Shown here one piece after another: positions 1 to 7,275 of a stretch of 19,539 nucleotides of DNA. Within the stretch, counting starts at the first letter, position 1. Each line of letters begins with the position of its first letter. The DNA lies in assembly GCA_964649195.1 (NCBI GenBank), contig CAZYPK010000094.1, positions 1 to 19,539 of the forward strand, in the 5' to 3' direction. The translations under genes and the position numbers were made by a program. This stretch comes from JTS-RE9 sp964649195 (GTDB lineage: Bacteria; Planctomycetota; Phycisphaerae; Phycisphaerales; Phycisphaeraceae). Under the pieces are notes generated by a model. It had not been told where the DNA came from. It did no database searches and was given only the letters and a program-made list of their open reading frames with translations.

Positions 1-14
1 GCAAACGAACGGCT

Positions 15-58
15 CGGCGGGAGCCTCGCCCTCCCGGCGGGAGCCTCGCCCTCCCGCC
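15..58. repeat. Two tandem 20-bp palindromic repeat units
   Basis: The unit CGGCGGGAGCCTCGCCCTCC occurs at 15-34 and again at 35-54, followed by CGCC. Each unit can form a hairpin because GGCGGGAG pairs with CTCCCGCC around a CCTCGCC loop. It lies about 45 bases beyond the stop codon of the aquaglyceroporin gene, so it may act as a transcript-end structure, but no T-tract follows. It looks like an extragenic palindromic repeat; function is unknown. Confidence 0.7.
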
Positions 59-70
59 ATATGCTTTTGC

Positions 71-107
71 CCTGAGACTCAGCCCCAGCCACCCAAAAGT
101 TCTCAGG
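71..107 (-). repeat. Family 1 repeat unit and hairpin at the aquaglyceroporin stop codon
   Basis: Read on the minus strand, the gene's stop TGA (105-103) is followed after exactly 8 bases by GGGTGGCTGGGGCTGA, the start of the family 1 repeat. CCTGAGA (from 107) and TCTCAGG (to 71) give a 7-bp stem enclosing the unit, so the transcript could end in a hairpin starting at the stop codon. There is no clear U-tract. The same TGA-8 bases-GGGTGGC arrangement occurs at the glgP stop. Confidence 0.65.
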
Positions 108-942
108 CGGATGTCTCGCTGGGGCGAATGTGGGACGGGCGGATCAGGGATTCGTAGGCCGCGCCGCCTGCGAAGCCGCCGAGGATCGGGGCGAGGATGT
201 AGATGGTGAGGAACTCGCCGCGCGGGCCGGGGATGGCGATGGTTCCCCAGCCGGCGAAGTGGCTGAAGAGGCGCGGGCCCAGGTCGCGGGCGGGGTTGAA
301 GCCGGCCTGCGTGAGCGGGGCGAGCAGGCAGATCAGGGCGGTGACGGTCAGGCCGATGGCGGGGGCGGCGAGGTTGCCATCGGGCCTGCCGCGGTTGTTC
401 GGATCGGTGAGGGCGAAGATGATGAAGACGAGAATGGCCGTGCCCGCGCCCTCGGCGATGAAGCCCTGCGTGAGCGTGACTTTCGCATGGGCGGCGGCAT
501 CGAAGCCGATGATCGCGGGATGGGGCGTGTACTGGCCAAACACCATCGCGCTGCGCTGGCTGCCCGGTTCCCCGCGGACAATCTGATGAACAGCCTCGAA
601 GTCGGCGATCAGACCCGCGAAAAGAGCGTAGAGCAGGGCGGAGGCGAGAAAGGCGCCGGCAAGCTGCGCGAGCACGTAAGGCCCGGCATCGCGCCAGCCC
701 AGCCGACGGAAGAGACACATCGCCAGCGTGACGGCCGGATTCAGGTGCGCCCCGCTGACCGCGCCAAAAGCATGAATGGCCAGCCCGATGGCGATGCCCC
801 AGACGATGGCGACTTGGAACAGCCCGGCCAGCGATCCGGTCAGCACGGCCACATGGACCGCCCCGACGCCCAGCAGGACCAGCAGAAAAACGCCCAGCAG
901 TTCGGCCAGGCAGCGACGGATGAGCGAGGGCGGGTTTGACAT
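103..942 (-). CDS. aqpS: Aquaglyceroporin (MIP family), likely arsenite channel
   Basis: This 279-residue protein is a six-helix major intrinsic protein. Both half-helix motifs are present: SGAHLNPAV (NPA at 68-70) and GFNPARDLGP (NPA at 216-218). The Asp after NPAR, and Trp48 aligning with the GlpF pore tryptophan, mark an aquaglyceroporin rather than a water-only aquaporin. By counting back from Arg219, the other pore-constriction positions are Ile204 and Ala213, so the filter lacks the water-channel His. The start at 942 was chosen because the longer frame to 1017 adds 25 polar residues before a normal MIP N-terminus; AAGG lies 8 bases upstream. It is divergent from arsR and arsC, like S. 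meliloti aqpS, whose channel lets arsenite out in place of an ArsB pump. Family is firm; the arsenite role is inferred from context. Glycerol uptake is the alternative. Confidence 0.85.
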   Translation of the reverse strand: MSNPPSLIRRCLAELLGVFLLVLLGVGAVHVAVLTGSLAGLFQVAIVWGIAIGLAIHAFGAVSGAHLNPAVTLAMCLFRRLGWRDAGPYVLAQLAGAFLASALLYALFAGLIADFEAVHQIVRGEPGSQRSAMVFGQYTPHPAIIGFDAAAHAKVTLTQGFIAEGAGTAILVFIIFALTDPNNRGRPDGNLAAPAIGLTVTALICLLAPLTQAGFNPARDLGPRLFSHFAGWGTIAIPGPRGEFLTIYILAPILGGFAGGAAYESLIRPSHIRPSETSA

Positions 943-1014
943 GGGTTCAGCCTTTTCAGCAGGGCCGTTTAATTCCTGGGTGACGTGCGGTCTGAAATCA
1001 CAAATCGCAATCAC

Positions 1015-1128
1015 CAAATCTCAAACAAGCTCCAATTCCAAAGGAAAAAAAGCGAAAATAATGCACGATCCGAATTCCTTGCCTTTTCCATTTCCACATT
1101 TTGGAGCTTGTTTGGAACTTGAGATTTG
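1015..1128. repeat. AT-rich imperfect inverted repeat
   Basis: The left arm 1015-1035 (CAAATCTCAA then ACAAGCTCCAA) is matched in inverse by 1101-1111 (TTGGAGCTTGT) and 1119-1128 (TTGAGATTTG). The right arm carries one extra 7-base block, TTGGAAC (1112-1118). The base composition is much lower in GC than the surroundings. It resembles the A/T-rich heptad-like intergenic repeats I remember from planctomycete-type genomes; that comparison is from memory. It sits in the divergent promoter region. Confidence 0.65.
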
Positions 1129-1196
1129 CCATTTGGAGTTTTCCAACGAAGGCGGTTCGGAGAACCAAACGGCGCGACCTTTGTCAGCGGGGGACC

Positions 1197-1225
1197 TTGA
1201 CCTCCGCATCGCCGCATTGTAGCAT
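1197..1225 (+). promoter_or_regulatory. Candidate sigma70-type promoter for arsR-arsC
   Basis: TTGACC (1197-1202) and TAGCAT (1220-1225) are separated by 17 bases, matching a -35/-10 arrangement with 5/6 and 4/6 agreement. Transcription would start near 1232, giving a leader of about 180 bases that contains the family 1 inverted pair. This is a pattern match only. Confidence 0.3.
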
Positions 1226-1295
1226 AATTCGTCAATCAACGAAGTGACGAAGTGAAATGACGGGCCATCCGGTGGTGACTCCGTTTGAAATGTTC

Positions 1296-1396
1296 GGGTG
1301 GCTGGGGCTGAGTCCGTGAAGCCCCGGCCCGATGAAACGGCAAGGGGGCCGGGGGCCGGGGGCGCCGGGGCGTCGAAGACTCCGCCCCAGCCACCC
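1296..1396. repeat. Family 1 inverted-pair (BIME-like) repeat, copy A
   Basis: The left unit 1296-1330 begins GGGTGGCTGGGGCTGAGTCC and ends AAGCCCCGGCCC; the right unit (about 1361-1396) is its degenerate inverse ending GCCCCAGCCACCC. The centre is a G-run-rich stretch (GGGGGCC repeats). Both units carry the GAGTCCG-type loop. This copy ends 18 bases before the arsR start codon and so forms most of its leader. Confidence 0.75.
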
Positions 1397-1414
1397 GACG
1401 ATCACCCGACGATC

Positions 1415-1777
1415 ATGAGGAACCTGCTCTCCATCCTCGCCGCCTTGAGCGATGAATCCCGGCTGCGGGCCTTTCTGCTGCTGCGCGGGCGGGAGCTTTG
1501 CGTCTGCCAGATCATCGAGGCGCTGGGCCTTTCGCCTGCGACCGTCTCCAAACACATGACCCTTCTGCACCAGGCCGGGCTGGTCGAGCGGCGCAAGGAA
1601 GGGAAGTGGCACTACTACCGTTGGGCTGATGCGAAGGCGAGGAGCGTCATCGGCAGGGCGATGCGGCTGGCGCTCGAAGGCGCCGGCGAAGATCCGCAGG
1701 CCAAGGCGGATCTCAAACGCTGCCGGGGCGTGCAGAAGAAGAGACTCACGGAAGTTTGCGAATGCTACCGAAGCTGA
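1415..1777 (+). CDS. arsR: ArsR-family arsenite-responsive repressor
   Basis: This 120-residue winged-helix repressor should bind the ars promoter and release it on binding As(III). The metalloid site is visible as RELCVCQI (Cys29, Cys31), matching the ELCVCDL motif of classic plasmid/E. coli ArsR. It is followed by the recognition helix LSPATVSKHMTLLHQAGLV and wing RRKEGKWHYYR. Extra cysteines (Cys103, Cys115, Cys117) sit at the C-terminus. The ATG at 1415 gives the usual short N-terminus before LAALSDESRLR; an open frame back to 1298 only reads through repeat copy A. No Shine-Dalgarno precedes the ATG. The last 16 bases overlap arsC, so the two are probably cotranscribed and translationally coupled. 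Confidence 0.9.
   Translation: MRNLLSILAALSDESRLRAFLLLRGRELCVCQIIEALGLSPATVSKHMTLLHQAGLVERRKEGKWHYYRWADAKARSVIGRAMRLALEGAGEDPQAKADLKRCRGVQKKRLTEVCECYRS
1750..1754 (+). promoter_or_regulatory. Ribosome binding site deciding the arsC start
   Basis: GGAAG at 1750-1754 lies 7 bases before the ATG at 1762 and inside the arsR coding region. It favours the ATG over the TTG at 1756, which would be only one base away. Confidence 0.6.
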
Positions 1778-2214
1778 AAATCATGTTTCTCTGCACGGGA
1801 AACTCCTGTCGCAGCCAGATGGCCGAGGGCTGGACGCGCCATCTCAAGGGCGATGTCATCGAAGCCTGTTCATCGGGCATCAAGGCCCACGGCATGAACC
1901 CGCACGCCGTCGCGGTGATGGCCGAGGCGGGCGTCGATATCACCAGGCAGCGCAGTAAAACCGTGGACACGATCCTCGATATTCCCTTCGATGTCGTCGT
2001 CACCGTCTGCGGCCACGCCCATGAAACCTGCCCGATGTTCCCCGGCAAGGCGAAGGTGATACACGTGGGCTTTGATGATCCGCCCGAACTGGCCGCCGAT
2101 GCGAAGTCGCCGGAGGAGGCGCTGAATCACTATCGAAGGGTGCGCGATGAGATTCGCGCGTTTGTCGAGACGCTGCCCGAGTCGGTGATGAACCGGGGCG
2201 ATGGCCGGGGCTGA
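1762..2214 (+). CDS. arsC: Arsenate reductase, thioredoxin-coupled (LMW-phosphatase fold)
   Basis: This 150-residue enzyme reduces arsenate to arsenite in the cytosol, with thioredoxin restoring the active form. The P-loop is CTGNSCRSQMAEG (Cys11, Cys16, Arg17). The relay cysteines are Cys83 and Cys90 in VCGHAHETCP, matching Cys10/Cys82/Cys89 of the staphylococcal pI258 enzyme, and FDDP supplies the general-acid Asp (about 105). All residues needed for the triple-cysteine mechanism are therefore present. It overlaps the arsR stop by 16 bases. The stop codon TGA lies inside a degenerate family 1 repeat, so the last residues (GRG) are repeat-encoded. No arsB or acr3 pump is seen; the divergent aquaglyceroporin could be the exit for the arsenite formed. 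Confidence 0.93.
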   Translation: MLPKLKIMFLCTGNSCRSQMAEGWTRHLKGDVIEACSSGIKAHGMNPHAVAVMAEAGVDITRQRSKTVDTILDIPFDVVVTVCGHAHETCPMFPGKAKVIHVGFDDPPELAADAKSPEEALNHYRRVRDEIRAFVETLPESVMNRGDGRG

Positions 2215-2250
2215 AGCTTTGCGTCGGGTGGCCGGGGCTTCGCGGACTTC
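2200..2250. repeat. Degenerate family 1 repeat over the arsC stop
   Basis: ATGGCCGGGGCTGAAGCTTT (2201-2220) resembles the left unit of pairs B and D, and GGGTGGCCGGGGCTTCGCGG (2226-2245) fuses a unit start to an inverse-unit end. The arsC stop (2212-2214) is the TGA of the unit. The pair appears collapsed by deletion. Confidence 0.55.
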
Positions 2251-2470
2251 CATGAAAGCTTTCCCGTTGTCAACTGCCGTCGGCACGCTCCCATTCTTCT
2301 ATCCGAGCGACGGTCGGGGGCCGAGCCCAAGTGGGGGTGTTCGAAAGCGTGACGGCGACTGCCCCATCTCAGCACGAATCGAGCACGAAGCGTGATCGCC
2401 CCAGAGTCCGCACGAGCGCGTCGCCATCCACGCGAGAGTGGCCTTCAGCAGCGGATCATCAGGGTGGCCT

Positions 2471-2529
2471 TCATCGGTTGAGCCGTTGCCTCATCGGTCA
2501 AGCCGTCGCCTTCGGTTGAGCCGTTGTCC
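2471..2529. repeat. Three degenerate ~20-bp tandem repeats
   Basis: TCATCGGTTGAGCCGTTGCC (2471-2490), TCATCGGTCAAGCCGTCGCC (2491-2510) and TTCGGTTGAGCCGTTGTCC (2511-2529) are consecutive near-copies. They overlap the 3' end of the IS110 remnant, whose terminal stop lies in the second copy, so the remnant's tail may have been altered by slippage. Confidence 0.65.
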
Positions 2530-2871
2530 TTGCATCTTCGATCGTCGCCTTCGTCGATTGGCGACGCTTCATCTTCGTCACCCACGCCTTGACCCACACG
2601 CCCGCACCGCGCTTGCATCGCCGGCACGCCACGATCGCCCGCGTCAACGCCCGGCGCACGTGGCTGGAACCCTCGCGCGTGATCGCCTTCTTCATGCGAC
2701 GGCCCGCCGACTCACGCCCCCGTCAGGCCTGTCGCCTCCGCCGCCATCGCCTTGTTGGCCGTCTCATCGCCCGACCCGTCCAGCACGCTGTACCGGATCA
2801 CCCGCTTGTGCAGGTCCAATCCCAACGTGACGCCCTTGAACCGAACCACGCTTCGTTTGTAGCTTCTTCAT
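2498..2871 (-). pseudogene. IS110-family transposase remnant (frameshifted, internally deleted)
   Basis: From the ATG at 2871, which has an AAAGGA ribosome site, translation gives MKKLQTKRGSVQG. A +1 shift then yields GVTLGLDLHKRVIRYSVLDG, the N-terminal DEDD-type motif of IS110 transposases, running to a stop at 2714-2712. Just downstream, in another frame, MKKAITREGSSHVRRALTRA (from 2695) resembles the conserved C-terminal Transposase_20 segment (ITKxGxxxxRxxL) and continues to the stop at 2498. The two ends are in the right order and strand, but the middle, some 200 or more residues in a normal 330-400 residue IS110 protein, is missing. At least two lesions make it inactive. Assignment rests on motif recall; no element ends were identified. 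Confidence 0.6.
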
Positions 2872-2873
2872 CC

Positions 2874-2965
2874 GGGTTCCTTTCCGATCCCGATCCGGGA
2901 TTCCATGTGTTTGGGACAGCCGAACCGCTCGGCCAAGCCCGTACATGGCACACGGAAGGGAACCC
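2874..2965. repeat. 13-bp inverted repeat upstream of the IS110 remnant
   Basis: GGGTTCCTTTCCG (2874-2886) and CGGAAGGGAACCC (2953-2965) are inverse copies with one mismatch and about 66 bases between them. The span lies immediately 5' of the transposase remnant, where IS110-group elements encode their bridge RNA. It could be a relic of that end, or an unrelated structure. Confidence 0.45.
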
Positions 2966-2984
2966 ATTCACAACATCACCCGGC

Positions 2985-3008
2985 TCAACCCCCACCCAAA
3001 ACTTCTCA
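2985..3008 (-). repeat. Degenerate family 1 unit after the RND pump stop
   Basis: On the minus strand, TGAGAAGTTTTGGGTGG (3008-2992) then GGGTTGAG repeats the family 1 extended start (TGA, 8 bases, GGGTGG). It begins 11 bases past the pump's stop codon at 3022-3020. The second half of the unit is lost. Confidence 0.5.
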
Positions 3009-3019
3009 TCCACAGCTTC

Positions 3020-6000
3020 TCACCCGGCGTCGTTGGCCGGTCCCGCATCGGGCTTCACGCCATAGAGCAGGCTGTAGAGCGCCGGCAGCAGGACCATGGT
3101 GATCACGGTGCCCACGGTCAGGCCGAACATGATGGTGACGGACATGGAAACCCAGAACACATCCTGCAAGAGGGGGATCACGCCCAGCACGGTGGTTCCC
3201 GCCGCCAGCAGCACGGGTCGCAGGCGCGAGACCGCCGAGTCGAGCACCACGTCATACGGCTTGCCGCCGGCGGCGAGGCGGGCGTTGATTTCATCGATGA
3301 GCACGATGGCGTTCTTGATCATCATGCCCGCCAGGCTCATGGCGCCGAGCAGGGCGACGAAGCCGAACGGTTGTCCGGTGATGAGCAGGCCGGCCACCAC
3401 GCCGATCAGCGCGAGAGGAATGACCGCCACGATGGCCAAGGGCTGGCGGTAGCAGTTGAAGAGCGCCACGAGCGTGAGGGCCACAAGCAAGGCGGCGGGC
3501 ACCATGCCTGGGATCAGCGAGGCCTGCGAGTCGCGGGAGTTTTTGTATTCACCTTCCCAGACCATCGCATAGCCGGGGGGCAGGGGGATCGCCGCGACGC
3601 GCTCAACGATGTCGGGGCTGCGCAGCTCGGTGGCCAGGCCTTTGGAAAGGGCCTGCACCATGATGGCGCGGCGGCGGTCCAGGCGCCAGATCAGCGGATC
3701 TTCCCACTCGACCTTGATTTCGCGGGTCACCTGCGCCAGCGGCACGGCGCCCTCGCCGAAATCGCGACTGGCCAGCAACGTGTCGAAATCCGCAGCCGCA
3801 CTGCGCCTTTCGGCTTCCGTGTGACGCAGAAGAATCGGCAGAATCTTGTCCTGCTCGCGGTATTGCCCGACCACCGTGCCATCAAACGCCCGCCTGGTCG
3901 CATCGGCAACGCCGGCGCGGCTGACGTTCGTCCAACGCCCGTTGGACTGGTCGTACTCGGCCACCACTTTCTTCACCCGCTCGCGCCAGTCGAAGCGAAC
4001 CACTTTGGCGTGCGGACTGCTCGCAAGCACATCGGCAGCCTCACCGGCCACGCGCCTGAGCACATCCGGGTCGGCCACCGCCGGCCCGCTGACGCGCAGC
4101 TTCACCGGCCACGTCTCGCTGGGACCCAGGCCATACTTGCGCGGAAGCACCTGGGCCTCGGCCACGTTTTGGCTTGCCCACTCATCCACCTCCTTCATCA
4201 GCAGGTTGATCTTGCGGAAGTCATCCACGGAAACAATCAACTGGCCGTAGGAGGCATAAGGTTTTTCCGGTTCGACAGGCAGGTAGAAGCGGGGAGGCCC
4301 CTGTCCGATGAATGCGGCCACGCTCTGGACTTCCTCGCGCGTCAACAATTGCTTTTCCACGCGGGCGATCAGGGCGGTGGTCTCCTCGATGCGGGTGCCT
4401 TCGGGCAGCCAGATGTCGATCATGACCTGCGGCCGGGAGGAGTTGGGGAAGAACATCTTGCTGACGTAGCCGAACCCGCCGAAGGATACGGCCAGGGCGC
4501 CGACGGCGGCGATGAGCACGACCATTCGCATTTTGATGGCGACCTTGAGCACCCTTCGGAATGATCGGAACAGGAACCCGCCGTAAGGATCGACGAGATC
4601 GGCGCCGGGCTTGGGGCCGGGGAGCATGGCCATGCACATCACCGGCGTGACGGTCACCGCCATCACCCAGCTCAGCAGCAGCGAGATCGCCACCATCGAG
4701 AACAGGCTGGCGCAGTATTCGCCGGCATTCTCGGTGGAAAGAGCGATCGGGAAAAAGGCCAGCACCGCGATGCAGGTGGCGCCCAGCAGCGGCATCGAAG
4801 GCAGAGACGCGGCGTCGATGGCCGCCTTTTCGCGGTCCTCGCCGGCGGCGAGCTTCACCATCATGTTGTCCACCACCACGATGGCGTTGTCCACCATCAT
4901 GCCCATGGCGATGACCAGCGCCCCCAGCGACATGCGCTGGAGGTCGATCTTCAACAGCGCCATGACGATGAAGGTGCCCAGGATGACAAACACCAGGCCG
5001 CTGAGTCCCACGATCAGCGATGGACGCAGCCCCATCGCCAGCCAGAGGCAGATCACGACGATCACCACCGCCTCGATCAGGTTGACCACGAAATCCTTGA
5101 TCGACTGGCTCACCAGATCGCCCTGCCAGGCGACGCGCTCGATTTCGATGCCCACCGGCAGGTCGGCGGTGAGTTCCGCGAGCCGCTTGTCCAGCGCCTC
5201 GCCGAGCGTGACGATGTTGACCCCGGGCTGGTTGGCGATGGCGATGCCGATCGATGCCCGGCCACCGATGCGCATCAGGGCCGTGGTCGGTTCGCGGTAG
5301 GCGCGGCGGACATTGGCGATGTCGCTGATGCGGATCAGCGCCGACGTTCCCGCCGCCGGAAGAAGCCTGCCGCGGATGCTCAGATCGCCGATATCCTCCG
5401 GCGAGCGGAACATGCCCGTCGCTTCGATCCGAAACCGTTCCGAATCCACTTCGACCCCGCCGGCTTCAACCACCATGTTCTGCTGCTGAAGCGTGTTGCG
5501 GATGTCGTCCACCGAAACACCCGAACCGATCAGGCGCGTCTGCGACACTTCCAGGTAAACCGTCTCCGGCTGAACACCCCAGAGTTCCACGCGCGCCACC
5601 CCCGGCACCAGGGCCAGCTCCTTCTTCATCGCGTCAACATGCCGCTCCACCTCCGCGTAGGTGAACCCGTCGCCCACCACGCCCAGCAGGAACCCATACA
5701 CATCGCCAAAGTCATCGATCACCACCGGGGTGCTGACGCCCGGCGGCAACTCCCCGCGCACATCGTTCACCTTGCGCCGCAGCTCATCCCAGATCTGAGG
5801 CAGCACATCAGAGGTGTACTTGGGAAGAATATCGACCTTGATGTGCGACAGCCCCGACCGCGAGTGCGATTCGATCTGCTTGATCTGGGGCATCTCCTGG
5901 ATCGCCTTCTCGATGCGGTCGGTCACCTCCAGTTCCACTTCGGCGGGGGTCGCCCCCGGATAGGTCGTGTACACGACAGCCGACTTGATGGTGAACTGGG

Positions 6001-6112
6001 GATCTTCCAACTGGCCCAGCGTTCCAAACGCAGCCATGCCCGCCACGATCACGATGAAGGTGGTGAACACGGTGAAGGTCTTGTTGCGAACAGCGGCAGC
6101 CGTGAGATTCAT
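3020..6112 (-). CDS. RND efflux pump, inner-membrane permease subunit (AcrB/TriC-like)
   Basis: This 1030-residue protein has the full length and duplicated layout of HAE-type RND pumps: an N-terminal helix (residues 10-30), a large periplasmic porter domain with PGATPAEVELEVTDRIE, a helix bundle, a second periplasmic domain and a second bundle. It exports substrates by proton antiport. The relay region reads MMVDNAIVVVDN (Asp408, Asn409), so the second Asp of the AcrB pair is Asn; the lysine is kept (Lys933 in MMIKNAIVLIDE). VDN and the EDPQFTIK start recall the TriC-like subgroup, by memory. The start ATG overlaps the fusion-protein stop (ATGA), so the two are translationally coupled. No outer-membrane channel gene is in view. 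Substrate cannot be told from sequence. Confidence 0.93.
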   Translation of the reverse strand: MNLTAAAVRNKTFTVFTTFIVIVAGMAAFGTLGQLEDPQFTIKSAVVYTTYPGATPAEVELEVTDRIEKAIQEMPQIKQIESHSRSGLSHIKVDILPKYTSDVLPQIWDELRRKVNDVRGELPPGVSTPVVIDDFGDVYGFLLGVVGDGFTYAEVERHVDAMKKELALVPGVARVELWGVQPETVYLEVSQTRLIGSGVSVDDIRNTLQQQNMVVEAGGVEVDSERFRIEATGMFRSPEDIGDLSIRGRLLPAAGTSALIRISDIANVRRAYREPTTALMRIGGRASIGIAIANQPGVNIVTLGEALDKRLAELTADLPVGIEIERVAWQGDLVSQSIKDFVVNLIEAVVIVVICLWLAMGLRPSLIVGLSGLVFVILGTFIVMALLKIDLQRMSLGALVIAMGMMVDNAIVVVDNMMVKLAAGEDREKAAIDAASLPSMPLLGATCIAVLAFFPIALSTENAGEYCASLFSMVAISLLLSWVMAVTVTPVMCMAMLPGPKPGADLVDPYGGFLFRSFRRVLKVAIKMRMVVLIAAVGALAVSFGGFGYVSKMFFPNSSRPQVMIDIWLPEGTRIEETTALIARVEKQLLTREEVQSVAAFIGQGPPRFYLPVEPEKPYASYGQLIVSVDDFRKINLLMKEVDEWASQNVAEAQVLPRKYGLGPSETWPVKLRVSGPAVADPDVLRRVAGEAADVLASSPHAKVVRFDWRERVKKVVAEYDQSNGRWTNVSRAGVADATRRAFDGTVVGQYREQDKILPILLRHTEAERRSAAADFDTLLASRDFGEGAVPLAQVTREIKVEWEDPLIWRLDRRRAIMVQALSKGLATELRSPDIVERVAAIPLPPGYAMVWEGEYKNSRDSQASLIPGMVPAALLVALTLVALFNCYRQPLAIVAVIPLALIGVVAGLLITGQPFGFVALLGAMSLAGMMIKNAIVLIDEINARLAAGGKPYDVVLDSAVSRLRPVLLAAGTTVLGVIPLLQDVFWVSMSVTIMFGLTVGTVITMVLLPALYSLLYGVKPDAGPANDAG

Positions 6113-7263
6113 TTGGCGGCACTCCCGGAGTCAGTGGCAGGGGCGGGGGCAGGAGCAGGGGCAGAGGCAGGGGCAGTTTTTTCGTCATCGAGCAATCGCA
6201 CTTCCTGGCCTTCGCGCAGGAACTGGACGCCGGCGGTTACCACGATCTGCCCCGGTGTCAGGCCTTGGACCAGCAGCGTGTTGCCGGCGACCCGTGCGAT
6301 TTGGACCTCATGCCGGCGAACTTTTTTCGTGGCTTCATCGACGAGCCAGACATAAGACTTTCCTTCTCCACCCTCGAACACCGCGCTGGGCAGCACTTCC
6401 AGTCCGCCTTCCACGCTCACCGCTTCCGCCTTGCCCCGGGCATCCCCCGTCATGCCCGGCAGAATCCTGACATCCTCCGGCTGATCCAGCAGCAGCGTGA
6501 CGCGGTAGGTGCGCGTCGTCCGGGAGGCTTCGTTGGCCACCTCGTGAATCTTCGCCTGGAACTCCCGACCCGGAAAAGATTGAATCGTGACGACCACTTC
6601 CTTCACATACTTGAGCATCGGCATCGCCTTCTCAGGCAGGTCGATCTGAAACTTCACCTTCGACAAATCAAGCAGGCGAAGCACCGGCTCCTGGGGTTTG
6701 ACGGTCTGGAAGTTGTCGGCGTAAGTCGTGGCGATCAGGCCGTCGAACGGGGCCTGGAGGCTGGTGTATTTCAGTTCATCGCGGTAACCTTCCAGCCGGG
6801 CTTCCACCGCTTTCTTCTGGCCGGCGTGCAGGTCCACCGCGGCCTTGCGGCGGTCCAGTTCGCGCTGCTCGGCGGCCTGCTGGTCGAACAGCTTCTGGGT
6901 TTTTTCCAGTTCGAGCTTGGCGTTGTTGAGCGAGGCGTCGATGGCCGCCAGCTCGCCTTCGCCGGTGAGAATCTTCACTTCGTAGTCGCGCGGATCGATC
7001 CGGGCGAGCAGGGCGTCCTTCTTGACCTGATCACCGGCCTTGACCGGCATCTCGATCAGCGGCCCGCCGACCCGCAGGGCCAGATCGACCTCTTCGTTGG
7101 CCATCGCCTGTCCGGGGAACGGACGGCCCGTCAACTGCCGAACATCGCCGACCTTCATGGTGCGGACCGGACGGATCGGTGTCGCGGCCGGCGGGGCCTT
7201 TTCACAGCCGGTCACCGCGCACAAGGCGATGATCAGCAGGGTGTTGATGCAGGGGCTTTTCAT
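6109..7263 (-). CDS. RND efflux periplasmic adaptor (membrane-fusion lipoprotein)
   Basis: This 384-residue adaptor (HlyD/AcrA family) should bridge the RND pump to an outer-membrane channel. A signal peptide ends in a lipobox, AVTGC (Cys20), predicting a lipid-anchored periplasmic protein. A split lipoyl/barrel-sandwich domain follows (VGGPLIEMPVKAGDQVKKD and LQAPFDGLIATTYADNFQTV) around a coiled-coil hairpin rich in Lys, Glu and Gln (about residues 85-150). A beta-barrel and a membrane-proximal domain (GLTPGQIVVTAGVQFLREGQ) come next. The tail is a low-complexity PAPAPAPA stretch encoded by GGGGCA-like repeats. The ATG at 7263 was chosen over the upstream TTG (7278) because GGAGG sits 8 bases before it. 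It overlaps the pump gene by 4 bases. Confidence 0.92.
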   Translation of the reverse strand: MKSPCINTLLIIALCAVTGCEKAPPAATPIRPVRTMKVGDVRQLTGRPFPGQAMANEEVDLALRVGGPLIEMPVKAGDQVKKDALLARIDPRDYEVKILTGEGELAAIDASLNNAKLELEKTQKLFDQQAAEQRELDRRKAAVDLHAGQKKAVEARLEGYRDELKYTSLQAPFDGLIATTYADNFQTVKPQEPVLRLLDLSKVKFQIDLPEKAMPMLKYVKEVVVTIQSFPGREFQAKIHEVANEASRTTRTYRVTLLLDQPEDVRILPGMTGDARGKAEAVSVEGGLEVLPSAVFEGGEGKSYVWLVDEATKKVRRHEVQIARVAGNTLLVQGLTPGQIVVTAGVQFLREGQEVRLLDDEKTAPASAPAPAPAPATDSGSAAK

Positions 7264-7270
7264 GACAATG

Positions 7271-7275
7271 TCCTC
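7271..7275 (-). promoter_or_regulatory. Ribosome binding site deciding the adaptor start
   Basis: GGAGG on the minus strand lies 8 bases before the ATG at 7263. It falls inside the longer TTG-initiated frame, so it supports the shorter protein, which also begins with a proper lipoprotein signal. Confidence 0.7.

Larger units (their letters stand above)
943..1414. other. Divergent intergenic region between aquaglyceroporin and arsR
   Basis: This 472-base gap holds no convincing gene. In order it contains the minus-strand leader of the aquaglyceroporin (943-1010), an AT-rich inverted repeat (1015-1128), a candidate plus-strand promoter (1197-1225), a family 1 inverted-pair repeat (1296-1396) and an 11-bp tandem duplication abutting the arsR ATG (1393-1414). 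An ArsR operator would be expected here, but I could not identify one with confidence. Confidence 0.7.
2215..3019. other. Decayed intergenic region between arsC and the RND operon
   Basis: This 805-base stretch has short open frames on both strands but no intact gene. It contains the degenerate family 1 repeat (2200-2250), an unassigned stretch (2251-2470) in which I recognise nothing, three degenerate 20-bp repeats (2471-2529), the IS110 remnant (2498-2871), a 13-bp inverted repeat (2874-2965) and a degenerate family 1 unit next to the RND stop (2985-3008). Confidence 0.6.

Noticed and set aside
943..1017. 25-residue N-terminal extension of the aquaglyceroporin
   Set aside because: It is polar and unlike a MIP N-terminus. 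The ATG at 942 has a ribosome-site-like AAGG.
2201..2519. Small open frames after arsC (for example one beginning MGVFESVTATAPSQ at 2331)
   Set aside because: They have no recognisable domain or clear ribosome site and overlap degenerate repeats and decayed transposase sequence.
4886..4894. Asn409 in place of the second relay Asp of the RND pump, as a sign of inactivation
   Set aside because: VDN is, from memory, the normal form in TriC-like RND pumps, and the remaining relay residues and full length are intact. I treat it as a subgroup trait.
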